From Labilibaculum sp. (lineage in GTDB: Bacteria; Bacteroidota; Bacteroidia; Bacteroidales; Marinifilaceae), in the NCBI GenBank assembly GCA_016342745.1, contig JAEINT010000021.1, forward strand, positions 1 to 64,000: a stretch of DNA of 64,000 bases. The letters are read 5' to 3'. Shown here in pieces: positions 45,216 through 54,038 of the stretch. Each line of letters begins with the position of its first letter. Positions within the stretch are counted from its first letter, which is position 1. Both the position numbers and the translations under genes were made by a program. The notes beneath the pieces were generated by a model that saw nothing but the letters and a program-made list of their open reading frames with translations, made no database searches and was not told where the DNA came from.

Positions 45216-46142
45216 ATGTCAGATAGTGTAAAAGTTTTTGCTCCAGGTAGTGTTTCTAACGTTGGCTGTGGTTTCGATATATTAGGATTCGCCATTGATG
45301 GGGTAGGTGATGAAATGATTGTTAAGAAAAATGATCAAAACAAAATAGTAATAGCGCCAATTAAAGATTATGAGAATCTGCCTACAGATCCAAAGAAGAA
45401 TGTAGCTAGTGTCGCCATTCAGGCTTTATTAGACGATTTAGGAAGCGATCAAGGTTTCGATGTTGAGATTATTAAGAATATTAAACCTGGAAGCGGAATT
45501 GGATCGAGTGCAGCTAGTGCAGCGGGTGGAGTAGTTGCAGTTAATGAATTGTTAGGAAATCCTTATTCTCGTTTGCAGTTGGTTGATTTTGCTATGAAGG
45601 GTGAAGAAGTTGCATCAGGAGATGTTCATGCTGATAATGTGGCACCAGCAACTTTAGGTGGCTTCTGTCTAATTAGAGGCTACGATCCTTTGGATGTAAT
45701 TCACATTCAGCAGCCAGAGAATCTTTGGTGTACGGTAATTCATCCGCAAATTGAAATTAAAACAAAAGAATCTCGTGAATTGTTATCTCCAGAAATTCCT
45801 TTGAAAAAAGCGATTCGACAGTGGGGAAATGTAGCAGGATTAATGTCTGGACTTTATACTTCTAATTACGAATTAATTGGGCGTTCGCTAGAAGATCATA
45901 TTGTAGAGCCACAAAGAAAAGTACTAATTCCTGAATTTGATGAATTAAAGCTGTCCGTAATGGAGGCTGGTGCTCTTGGATGTAGTATTTCAGGATCGGG
46001 TCCTTCTGTTTTTGCTTTGGCAAATGGAAGAGAAACGGCCGATGTTATTGCAGCAGCTATGGATACTGTTTTTAAACGTACCGATTTAGATTACAAAATA
46101 TATGTGTCTAAAGTCAGCGATGGAGGAGTTAAAATCCTATAG
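45216..46142 (+). CDS. thrB: Homoserine kinase
   Basis: 308 aa GHMP kinase. It begins with VKVFAPGSVSNVGCGFDILGFAID, and the ATP-binding loop is KPGSGIGSSAASAAGGV (about residues 90-106). The C-terminal motif is ALGCSISGSGPSVFAL. It phosphorylates homoserine for ThrC. The gene begins 23 bp after thrA. Confidence 0.95.
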   Translation: MSDSVKVFAPGSVSNVGCGFDILGFAIDGVGDEMIVKKNDQNKIVIAPIKDYENLPTDPKKNVASVAIQALLDDLGSDQGFDVEIIKNIKPGSGIGSSAASAAGGVVAVNELLGNPYSRLQLVDFAMKGEEVASGDVHADNVAPATLGGFCLIRGYDPLDVIHIQQPENLWCTVIHPQIEIKTKESRELLSPEIPLKKAIRQWGNVAGLMSGLYTSNYELIGRSLEDHIVEPQRKVLIPEFDELKLSVMEAGALGCSISGSGPSVFALANGRETADVIAAAMDTVFKRTDLDYKIYVSKVSDGGVKIL

Positions 46143-46198
46143 TGCTCGCAGTGATAGATAAATGAAAGATTGATTTAAATTCAGGAAAGGAACTACCA

Positions 46199-47497
46199 GT
46201 GAAATATTTTAGTACAAATAATACAGAGTTACGATACAGCTTTAAAGAAGCTGTTATAAAAGGCCTTGCGCCTGATAAGGGATTGTTTTTCCCAGTTTCA
46301 ATACCCAAATTAAGTGATGCATTTTTTAAGAATTTACCTAATTTAAGTTTGCCGGAAATTGGTTTTGAGGTAGCTAAGCATTTTGTTGGAGACGATATTT
46401 CAGATGCTAACCTTAGGGAAATTACGGAAGAGGTTCTAAACTTTCCAATCCCTGTTGTACCAGTAGAAGAAGGAATCAGTACATTGGAATTGTTCCACGG
46501 ACCTACTTGTGCCTTTAAAGATGTTGGTGCTCGTTTCATGTCTCGATGTTTAAGTGCATTTGCGAAGAAAAGTCAGGAAGATGTTACCATTTTAGTTGCA
46601 ACCTCAGGTGACACGGGCAGTGCTGTAGCAAATGGATTTCTTGGTGTTGAAGGTGTACAGGTTATTATATTGTATCCTGCAGGCAAGGTGAGTAAAATTC
46701 AGGAGCAACAATTGACAACAATGGGACAGAACATTACTGCTCTCGAAGTTGATGGTACTTTTGACGATTGTCAGGCATTGGTTAAAACCGCTTTCGCGGA
46801 TAAAGAATTAAATGAGAAGTTGAACTTAACATCAGCTAATTCAATTAATATTGCTCGATTGTTGCCTCAAAGCTTTTATTATTTTTATGCTTGGGCACAA
46901 ATGCAGCCAACCAATAAGAAATTGGTGTTTTCTGTGCCAAGTGGAAACTACGGAAATTTAACGGGAGGATTGTTGGCTAAACAAATGGGTTTACCAATTC
47001 ATTCTTTTGTTGCAGCTGCAAACAAAAACAAAGTAGTACCAGATTATTTGGCTTCGGGTAAATACGAGCCAAAGGCATCGGTCCAAACCATTTCCAATGC
47101 AATGGATGTTGGTGCACCAAGTAATTTTGCTAGAATGATGGAAATGTATCAAGATCGCCATGCTGATGTAATTAAAGATGTAAATGGAGCTTGGAACACT
47201 GATGAGGAGACCGAAGAAGCGATGTTGGATGTATATAATAGGACTAAATACATTTTAGATCCTCATGGGGCAGTTGCTTATCTCGGATTGAAGAAATACC
47301 TTAATGTGAAAGATGAGCTTGGTATTTTCCTTGAAACAGCACATCCAGCGAAATTTAAAGATACGGTGGAGGCAGTATTAAATACCGAAATAAAGATTCC
47401 AGACTATTTACAGGAGTGTTTAGGGAAAAAAAAGTTAAGTTTTTTAATTAGTAAAGAATTTAATGATTTTAAGGCATATCTTTTAAAAATAGATTAA
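46199..47497 (+). CDS. thrC: Threonine synthase
   Basis: 432 aa, PLP-dependent. The start is a GTG at 46199, preceded by AGGAAAGGAA about 10 bp upstream; it gives MKYFSTNNTELRYSFKEAV. Motifs are FHGPTCAFKDVGARF (PLP lysine), VATSGDTGSAVANGFLG and FSVPSGNYGNLTGG. It converts O-phosphohomoserine to threonine. Last gene of the operon, followed by a strong terminator. Confidence 0.95.
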   Translation: MKYFSTNNTELRYSFKEAVIKGLAPDKGLFFPVSIPKLSDAFFKNLPNLSLPEIGFEVAKHFVGDDISDANLREITEEVLNFPIPVVPVEEGISTLELFHGPTCAFKDVGARFMSRCLSAFAKKSQEDVTILVATSGDTGSAVANGFLGVEGVQVIILYPAGKVSKIQEQQLTTMGQNITALEVDGTFDDCQALVKTAFADKELNEKLNLTSANSINIARLLPQSFYYFYAWAQMQPTNKKLVFSVPSGNYGNLTGGLLAKQMGLPIHSFVAAANKNKVVPDYLASGKYEPKASVQTISNAMDVGAPSNFARMMEMYQDRHADVIKDVNGAWNTDEETEEAMLDVYNRTKYILDPHGAVAYLGLKKYLNVKDELGIFLETAHPAKFKDTVEAVLNTEIKIPDYLQECLGKKKLSFLISKEFNDFKAYLLKID

Positions 47498-47503
47498 ATA
47501 TTC

Positions 47504-47535
47504 AAAATGCTGTCTCCTATTCGAGACAGCATTTT
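47504..47535 (+). terminator. Rho-independent terminator of thrABC
   Basis: A perfect 13-bp stem (47504-47516 with 47523-47535), 6-nt loop, then a T run. It starts 7 bp after the thrC stop. Confidence 0.9.
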
Positions 47536-47884
47536 TTCTAAGCATCTCATAATGATGTATATCATTCTGTTTTGCATCTCTAGTAATATTAAGGTGTTTG
47601 TAGATTTGAATAGAATGTATTGATTGCTAGTGCTTATTTGGTTGATAGATAGTTTTTTGACTTGCTTTTTGTTTTGTTTTAATTCAAGTGAGGAGTTTAA
47701 TATAATTGAATATTAGTAATCAGAACTTTTGCTATAATGGTTAAATAAAATTACCATTTAAATACTGTTATGATTTAATTAATATTCTGCATTTAATGGT
47801 TTACGGGGAGTACCGTAAATTTTGTCTCATTTATTATGTTGTACTCATTGAAAGATTAAAATTGTTATTTTTTCTTATTGGAAA

Positions 47885-47915
47885 TTTGCAAACCATCAGA
47901 AATCCTTTATATTTG
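47885..47915 (+). promoter_or_regulatory. Promoter of the HU gene
   Basis: TTTG (47885-47888), 19-bp spacer, TATATTTG (47908-47915): a full match to the Bacteroidota housekeeping promoter consensus. It lies 51 bp before the ATG. Confidence 0.85.
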
Positions 47916-47966
47916 TATATGATTCAAATTTAAAAACAATTTTTAACCCTAAAATTTTATAAAGTT

Positions 47967-48239
47967 ATGAACAAAGCTCAATTAATTGATGCAATTGCTA
48001 GCAAAGCTGGTTTGACTAAAGCTGATTCTAAAAAAGCATTAGATGCTTTCATTGAAACTACTACTGAAGCATTAAAAGGTGATGATAGAGTAGCACTTGT
48101 AGGATTTGGTTCATTTTCTGTTTCTAAGCGTGATGCTAGAACTGGTAGAAATCCTCAAACTGGTAAGCCAATTAATATTCCAGCTAAAAAAGTTATCAAA
48201 TTTAAAGCTGGTTCTGAATTAGCAGACTCTGTACAATAG
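47967..48239 (+). CDS. hup: HU-family DNA-binding protein
   Basis: 90 aa, the exact family size. It starts [21 protein letters not shown] and carries the DNA-binding arm [28 protein letters not shown] with the intercalating proline, then [15 protein letters not shown] bends DNA and organises the nucleoid as a dimer. It has its own strong promoter and terminator, consistent with high expression. Confidence 0.95.
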   Translation: MNKAQLIDAIASKAGLTKADSKKALDAFIETTTEALKGDDRVALVGFGSFSVSKRDARTGRNPQTGKPINIPAKKVIKFKAGSELADSVQ

Positions 48240-48263
48240 ATAATTGTAAGTCAAAAATATTAG

Positions 48264-48288
48264 AGGGGGTGTATTTATACTACCTCCT
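48264..48288 (+). terminator. Rho-independent terminator of the HU gene
   Basis: An imperfect G-rich/C-rich stem with one bulge around a TTTA loop, followed by a run of eight T. It starts 25 bp after the stop codon. Confidence 0.75.
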
Positions 48289-48313
48289 TTTTTTTGCACC
48301 TAATTTTTTGTGA

Positions 48314-48997
48314 ATGGAGAGAAAAACTTTACAACAAGCAGTTCAATTTTTAGAAGGGTTTATTAGTGATCATCGGAAAGAAATAATTGATAAAAATGTG
48401 GCGAATCGAACACGCTATATTAAGATTGTGCTTGAAGATATTTTTCAACCTCAAAATGCAAGTGCTGTAATGCGTTCATGTGATTGTTTTGGAGTGCAGG
48501 ATTTACACGTGATCGAAAATAGAAACGAATACAATTTAAATCCAGATGTCGTAATGGGCTCCTCGAAATGGGTTCATTTGCATCGACACAATCAAGAAGA
48601 AAAAAACACCTTAAGTACGATTTCGCAATTAAAGGAGGAAGGATATCGTATAATTGCTACTACTCCTCATACAAATGACATTCTTTTACCTGATTTTAAT
48701 CTGGAAAAAGGTAAAGCTGCCTTTTTCTTTGGGACAGAATTGACAGGATTATCGCAAGAGGTAATGGATCATGCTGATGAATTTGTAAAAATTCCAATGT
48801 ATGGCTTTACTGAAAGCTTTAATATTTCAGTCTGTGCAGCTTTGGTTTTAAATCATTTGTCGACAGAGCTTCGTCGTTCAAAAATTGATTGGCAATTGTC
48901 TGACAATGAAACGTTAGAACTTAAATTGGATTGGTTAAAGAAATCGGTGCGAGCAAGTGATAAACTCTTGGTTGAATTCTTTAAAAAGAATAAATAG
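48314..48997 (+). CDS. trmH: TrmH-type (SpoU) RNA 2'-O-ribose methyltransferase
   Basis: 227 aa. SPOUT motifs are present: motif 1 IFQPQNASAVMRSCDCFGV (with the conserved N and R), motif 2 AAFFFGTELTGLS, and motif 3 IPMYGFTESFNISVCAALVL, which forms the knotted SAM site. An N-terminal helical part (1-45) matches TrmH, which methylates G18 of tRNAs. An rRNA target cannot be excluded. It is a single gene between HU and the response regulator. Confidence 0.88.
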   Translation: MERKTLQQAVQFLEGFISDHRKEIIDKNVANRTRYIKIVLEDIFQPQNASAVMRSCDCFGVQDLHVIENRNEYNLNPDVVMGSSKWVHLHRHNQEEKNTLSTISQLKEEGYRIIATTPHTNDILLPDFNLEKGKAAFFFGTELTGLSQEVMDHADEFVKIPMYGFTESFNISVCAALVLNHLSTELRRSKIDWQLSDNETLELKLDWLKKSVRASDKLLVEFFKKNK

Positions 48998-49173
48998 AAC
49001 AAAATTCTAGTTCGAATTCATTCGTAATACATTAGGTTAAATATTTGGCGGATGATTATTTTGCGCAAATATTTCGGAAATGGTAAAAAGATTATTATTT
49101 TTGATCAAAACTACCTAGCCGTAGATAAATACGATGTTTTCGCATACTTTGAATAAAAATTAACTACCACTAT

Positions 49174-49881
49174 ATGAATTGTGTTGTAATTGACGATGAT
49201 AAACTTTCAAGAAAAGTTGTTGAGAGTTATATTGAAAGAACCGACTTTTTATCATTTGGAGCATCCTACCCAAGTGCAATAGATGCGATTAATAACATCA
49301 AGAAAAATGAGCCGATTGATTTAATATTTTTGGATATTGAAATGCCGGAGATGAGTGGTATGGAATTTTTGAATAGCTTAAATTCTACTCCTCAAATTAT
49401 TATCATTTCTTCTAAAGAGCAATATGCTTTAGAGGCCTTTGAATATGATGTTACGGATTACCTTTTAAAGCCAATTAGTTATAGCCGTTTCTTTAAGGCG
49501 GTTAGCAAGGCAAATCGTCGTTACAAGAACAGTGAAGGATTCATGCAGGATAAAAATGAAATTTTTATCAAGAGCAACTCTTCTTTGGTTCGTTTAAATT
49601 ACGATGATATATTATGGATTGAAGCATTGGAGAATTATGTGGTTGTAAACACATACCAAGAAAAATATACAATTCACTTTACGATGAAGGCCATTGAAGA
49701 AAAGATGCCTGCTGCACGATTCTCTCGAATCCATCGTTCTTATATTGTGAATCTAAGTAAAATTGAACTTATTGAGGACAATTCGGTTGTGATTGAAACA
49801 GATGGAGGACCAAAGTCTATTCCAATTGGAAAATCATATCGCGATAAATTAATGGGAGACATTAATTTAATGACCCGATAG
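49174..49881 (+). CDS. LytTR-family response regulator
   Basis: 235 aa. Receiver domain (1-120) with acidic residues Asp 7-9 and the phospho-acceptor Asp 54 in LIFLDIEMPEMSG; DYLLKPI provides the conserved lysine. The LytTR DNA-binding domain (about 135-230) contains ILWIEALENYVVV and FSRIHRSYIVNLSKIE. No LytS-type sensor kinase gene is adjacent, so its partner lies elsewhere. A TATTTTTG element at 49096-49103 may be its promoter. Confidence 0.92.
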   Translation: MNCVVIDDDKLSRKVVESYIERTDFLSFGASYPSAIDAINNIKKNEPIDLIFLDIEMPEMSGMEFLNSLNSTPQIIIISSKEQYALEAFEYDVTDYLLKPISYSRFFKAVSKANRRYKNSEGFMQDKNEIFIKSNSSLVRLNYDDILWIEALENYVVVNTYQEKYTIHFTMKAIEEKMPAARFSRIHRSYIVNLSKIELIEDNSVVIETDGGPKSIPIGKSYRDKLMGDINLMTR

Positions 49882-49935
49882 TTTTTTAATGGCAGGATTT
49901 TTTTTGAATTTTGTAGTTCAATAAAAATCCTGTTT

Positions 49936-51129
49936 ATGATTACGAATCGACAATTATTTCTACAACACGTAGCGACAACTTCTGACTATCCTATTTCATT
50001 AGAAATTGAGAGAGCGGAAGGGATATATATGTACAGCCCGGACGGTAAGCCTTATTTGGATCTCGTGTCGGGTGTTTCTGTTAGTAACCTAGGACACGGA
50101 CACCCTCGTGTTCGTCAGGCAGTAAAAGATCAGGTAGACAAATACATGCACTTGATGGTGTATGGAGAGTTTATCGAAACACCTCAAGTTCAATTAGCTA
50201 AATTGCTTAGCGATAACTTACCAGAGAGTTTAAATTCCGTTTATTTTGTTAATTCAGGTAGTGAGGCTATTGAAGGCGCACTAAAATTGGGAAAGCGCTA
50301 TACTGGAAGATCAGAAATTATCACCTTTAAAAATGCATATCATGGAAGTACTCATGGAGCCCTAAGTGTTTTGGGTGATGAGGAAATGAAAAATGCTTTC
50401 AGACCATTGTTGCCAGATATTCGTATTATTGAATTTGGAAATGTTATAGACCTAGAGCAAATTACAGAACGTACTGCTTGCGTTATTCTAGAGCCAATCC
50501 AATCAGAAGGTGGGATGATCATTCCATCTAAAGAATTTATTCAAACTTTACGTGCTCGGTGTACAGAAAAAGGTGCGTTGTTGATATTCGATGAGGTTCA
50601 AATGGGCTTTGGAAGAACGGGTAAATTGTTTGCCTTTGAGCATTTTGGTGTTGTGCCGGATATTCTTTGCTTGGCAAAAGCTATGGGTGGAGGTATGCCA
50701 ATAGGAGCTTTCATATCCGATAAGAAAATACTTGATTCTTTTAAGAGTAATCCAATGCTTGGACACATAACAACTTTTGGAGGTCATCCGGTTTGTTGTG
50801 CGGCAGCAAATGCTTCTTTAGAAGTGTTATTAGAAGAAAATATTGTAGCTGATGTCCAACGTAAAGGTGAGCTTTTTGTTGACTTGCTAAAAGATCACCC
50901 TATGGTAAAAGGTTTTCGTCAGTTAGGGCTTTTTATTGCAGTGATAGTAGAATCGAAAGAAATTATGCTTGAGATTATGAAGGAAGCATATGAAATTGGA
51001 GTGGTTATGGATGCTTTTCTTTTCTGTGATGATGCATACAGAATTGCACCACCTTTAAACATTACGGACGAAGAAATTCACAAAGCTTCAGAAATGCTTA
51101 TCCAAGCTATGGATAAAGTAAATAAATAG
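49936..51129 (+). CDS. Class III (ornithine/acetylornithine-type) aminotransferase
   Basis: 397 aa, PLP-dependent. Motifs are YLDLVSGVSVSNLGHGHP, FVNSGSEAIEGALKLGKR, ILEPIQSEGGMIIP, IFDEVQMGFGRTGKLFAFEH and the Schiff-base Lys 248 in CLAKAMGGGMPIG. The family includes acetylornithine, ornithine and 4-aminobutyrate aminotransferases; the substrate cannot be assigned from the sequence by eye. No arginine-biosynthesis genes are nearby. It ends 3 bp before a secreted hypothetical protein and is probably cotranscribed with it and the peptidase after it. Confidence 0.88.
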   Translation: MITNRQLFLQHVATTSDYPISLEIERAEGIYMYSPDGKPYLDLVSGVSVSNLGHGHPRVRQAVKDQVDKYMHLMVYGEFIETPQVQLAKLLSDNLPESLNSVYFVNSGSEAIEGALKLGKRYTGRSEIITFKNAYHGSTHGALSVLGDEEMKNAFRPLLPDIRIIEFGNVIDLEQITERTACVILEPIQSEGGMIIPSKEFIQTLRARCTEKGALLIFDEVQMGFGRTGKLFAFEHFGVVPDILCLAKAMGGGMPIGAFISDKKILDSFKSNPMLGHITTFGGHPVCCAAANASLEVLLEENIVADVQRKGELFVDLLKDHPMVKGFRQLGLFIAVIVESKEIMLEIMKEAYEIGVVMDAFLFCDDAYRIAPPLNITDEEIHKASEMLIQAMDKVNK

Positions 51130-51132
51130 TCT

Positions 51133-51942
51133 ATGAGAAAGTTTTTGCTAGTTGTTTTTGTTTTTTTTTCAGGCTTAAATGCTTTTGCTCAAGTTGATTT
51201 AGTAGTAAAAGAGAAAGAACTTGCTTCTAATTTTGAGCTTTTACTAAAGGCAGATACAGATTCGCTTAAGTTGAGTGTTTGTGGGGATATTGAAGACCAA
51301 TTTCTCGAGTTGTTGTCGAATGAGGAGAGCTTTGTCTATCCTTTTTCGGGATTAGCAAACATGGGCAAATTAACTTCACCAGATGAATTGTTACGAATAT
51401 TCAACTGGAACTGTGTACTAAGTGATGGTACTTATCGATATTTTGGAATTCTTCAAATCAAAGAGAAGAAAGCTATTCGTGTTGAAAAATTGGTTGATTC
51501 TACTGCTGATACGGATATGATGAAGCAATACTCCATTTCCAATTGGGGAGGAGCATTATATTACCAGATTATTCCGATTAAGCAAAAAGGTTCGCGTTCC
51601 TATTTCTTGTTAGGATGGGACGGGAATAATTATCAGACAAGCAAAAAAATAATTGAAATACTAAATATTGATAAGGAAGGCAAGCTTAGTTTTGGCTCGC
51701 CCGTAATTTTGTGGAGAGGTAAAGTACTGAATCGAGTTGTTTTTGAATATGCTAAGCAGGCAAGAATGACTATTCAATATGAGGAAAAAGCCAAGCGTTT
51801 TGTATTTGATCATTTGGCTCCTTCTAAGCCGATTTACCAAAATCAATTTGAATATTATGGCCCCGATTTCTCTTATGATGCTTTAGAGTATCGCAAAGGA
51901 AAATGGGAACTAGTTGAAAATGTAGATGTAAGAAATAAATAA
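51133..51942 (+). CDS. Secreted protein of unknown function
   Basis: 269 aa with a signal peptide ending near AFAQ (about residue 20). No family is recognised. Visible features are LLRIFNWNCVLSDGTYRYFG, YFLLGWDGNNYQTSKKI and KRFVFDHLAPSKPIY. The alternating strands and absence of membrane segments suggest a beta-rich periplasmic protein. It sits tightly between the aminotransferase and dipeptidyl peptidase III genes (3 bp and 1 bp gaps), so all three are probably translated from one mRNA. Confidence 0.65.
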   Translation: MRKFLLVVFVFFSGLNAFAQVDLVVKEKELASNFELLLKADTDSLKLSVCGDIEDQFLELLSNEESFVYPFSGLANMGKLTSPDELLRIFNWNCVLSDGTYRYFGILQIKEKKAIRVEKLVDSTADTDMMKQYSISNWGGALYYQIIPIKQKGSRSYFLLGWDGNNYQTSKKIIEILNIDKEGKLSFGSPVILWRGKVLNRVVFEYAKQARMTIQYEEKAKRFVFDHLAPSKPIYQNQFEYYGPDFSYDALEYRKGKWELVENVDVRNK

Positions 51943-51943
51943 A

Positions 51944-53908
51944 ATGAGCGATACATTCCAATATCAAACCGAACAGTTTGCCGACATTAAAATATTAAGA
52001 TATCAAGTTCCTGGATTTGAGGATTTGAGTTTACACCAAAAAGAATTAATTTATTATTTGGCGGAAGCTGCTCGTTGTGGTCGTGATATTTTATTCGATC
52101 AAAACAATAAGAATAACCTGAGTATTCGTCGTACTATGGAAGCAATTCTTAAGTCTTACGATGGAGATAGGGAATGTGAAGAATTTAAAAGTTTCATCGT
52201 CTATACCAAACGTGTTTGGTTCTCAAACGGAATTCATCATCATTATTCAATGGATAAGTTCATGCCAAAATTCTCAGAGGAGTATTTTGGAGAATTGTTG
52301 AGCAATACGAATCATGAGTTACTGCCTTTGCTAAAAGGAGAGGATGTTGTTGGATTAATTAGCAGATTGGTTCCGGTTTTATTTGATGAGAACGTGGATG
52401 CTAAAAGGGTTGTATTGGATCCTGATTTGGATTTAATTCAAGACTCGGCTAACAATTATTACGAAGGGGTTTGTGAGAAGGAAGTGGAAGACTTTTATGC
52501 CAAAATGGAGAAGGGTGATTCGGAAAGGCCAATATCTGCAGGTTTGAATTCCAAGTTGGTAAAGGAAGATGGGAAGTTGATTGAAAAAACATGGAAAGTT
52601 GGAGGGATGTACACCGAAGCAATCGAGAAGATTGTGTTTTGGTTGGAAAAGGCAATTCCTGTTGCTGATAGTGACCTACAGAAAGAATCCTTAATTAAGC
52701 TGGTTGATTTTTACAAGACTGGAGATTTAAAAACTTTCGATGAATATTCAATTTTGTGGGTGAAAGATTTAGATGCTCATATTGATGTTGTAAATGGATT
52801 CATTGAAGTTTATGGAGATGCATTAGCAGTTAAAGCTAGTTGGGAATCGATCGTGAACTTTAAAGATATTGAAGCTACAAAAAGAGCTGTGATCATTTCT
52901 GATAATGCACAATGGTTTGAAGATCATTCTCCTGTTGATGAACGATTCAAAAAAGATGAGGTGAAAGGTGTTAGTGCCAAGGTAATTACGGTTGCGATGT
53001 TGGGTGGTGATTGTCATCCAGCAACACCAATTGGAGTCAATTTGCCAAATGCAGAGTGGATTCGTAAAGAACATGGAAGCAAGTCGGTTACCATTGATAA
53101 CATTACACATGCATATCATCAGTCTTCTTTAAAAGGCGGTATGGTTGAAGAATTTGCTTTCAGTAAAGAAGAAGTCGCAAGAGCAAAAGAGCATGGATAT
53201 TTAGGCGGAAACTTACATACAGATTTACACGAATGCCTTGGGCATGGTTCGGGGCAATTGTTGCCAGGTGTTGGAATGGATGCATTAAAGAATTACCATT
53301 CTACTTTAGAGGAGGCTAGGGCAGATCTTTTTGCTTTGTACTACATGATGGATCCAAAAATGGTCGACTTGACCTTGATGCCTAGTTTGGATGTTGCCAA
53401 AGCCGAATACGATGGTTATATCCGCAATGGATTAATTACGCAGCTTACTAGAATAGAACTAGGTAAAGATATTGAGGAATCTCACATGAGAAATCGTCAG
53501 CTAATTGCCAAATGGGTATTTGAAAAAGGCGAATCCGATAAGGTAATTGAGAAAGTGCAAAAGGATGGGAAAACCTATTTTGTTGTAAATGATTATCAGA
53601 AATTAAGAGAACTTTTTGGTGATTTGCTGAGAGAAGTTCAGCGCATTAAATCGGAAGGTGATTTTGTAGTTGGAAAAGCTCTTGTTGAAGATTACGCCGT
53701 AAAAGTAGATACTGTATTGCACAAGGAAGTAAAGGAGCGATTTGAGAAATTGAATTTGGCTGCTTATGCTGGTTTTATCAATCCTGACTATCATCCAGTA
53801 ATGGAAGATGGTAAAGTAGTGGATGTGAAAATATCGTATCCAGATGATTTTACAAAACAAATGCTTGAATATGGAGAGAAGTATTCTTTTCTTCCACATC
53901 AGAATTAA
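51944..53908 (+). CDS. Dipeptidyl peptidase III (family M49)
   Basis: 654 aa. The zinc site is HECLGH at residues 429-434 (the HExxGH motif unique to M49) and the second motif is EEARAD (456-461), where the second glutamate binds zinc; many family members have EECRAE. It has no signal peptide, so it is probably cytoplasmic and removes dipeptides from peptide N-termini. It starts 1 bp after the upstream stop codon and is followed by a terminator. Confidence 0.9.
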   Translation: MSDTFQYQTEQFADIKILRYQVPGFEDLSLHQKELIYYLAEAARCGRDILFDQNNKNNLSIRRTMEAILKSYDGDRECEEFKSFIVYTKRVWFSNGIHHHYSMDKFMPKFSEEYFGELLSNTNHELLPLLKGEDVVGLISRLVPVLFDENVDAKRVVLDPDLDLIQDSANNYYEGVCEKEVEDFYAKMEKGDSERPISAGLNSKLVKEDGKLIEKTWKVGGMYTEAIEKIVFWLEKAIPVADSDLQKESLIKLVDFYKTGDLKTFDEYSILWVKDLDAHIDVVNGFIEVYGDALAVKASWESIVNFKDIEATKRAVIISDNAQWFEDHSPVDERFKKDEVKGVSAKVITVAMLGGDCHPATPIGVNLPNAEWIRKEHGSKSVTIDNITHAYHQSSLKGGMVEEFAFSKEEVARAKEHGYLGGNLHTDLHECLGHGSGQLLPGVGMDALKNYHSTLEEARADLFALYYMMDPKMVDLTLMPSLDVAKAEYDGYIRNGLITQLTRIELGKDIEESHMRNRQLIAKWVFEKGESDKVIEKVQKDGKTYFVVNDYQKLRELFGDLLREVQRIKSEGDFVVGKALVEDYAVKVDTVLHKEVKERFEKLNLAAYAGFINPDYHPVMEDGKVVDVKISYPDDFTKQMLEYGEKYSFLPHQN

Positions 53909-53914
53909 GATATA

Positions 53915-53934
53915 GGAGATGAGTGATCATCTCC
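53915..53934 (+). terminator. Rho-independent terminator after the M49 peptidase gene
   Basis: GGAGATGA pairs with TCATCTCC around GTGA, then TTTTTT. Confidence 0.85.
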
Positions 53935-53985
53935 TTTTTTCATCTTGAAAATTGAAGCCTTTGTCGAATAATTAGTAAAATAGAT

Positions 53986-54014
53986 TTTGCTTGAATGATC
54001 TTTTGCTAAATTTG
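53986..54014 (+). promoter_or_regulatory. Promoter of the M28 peptidase gene
   Basis: TTTG (53986-53989) and TAAATTTG (54007-54014) with a 17-bp spacer, 24 bp before the ATG at 54039. Confidence 0.6.
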
Positions 54015-54038
54015 GAGACAACCTAATAATGATACAAA

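Larger units (their letters stand above)
47498..47966. other. Intergenic region between thrC and HU gene
   Basis: It holds the thrC terminator (47504-47535) and the HU promoter (47885-47915). The AT-rich stretch between them (about 47540-47880) shows nothing recognisable. Confidence 0.6.
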
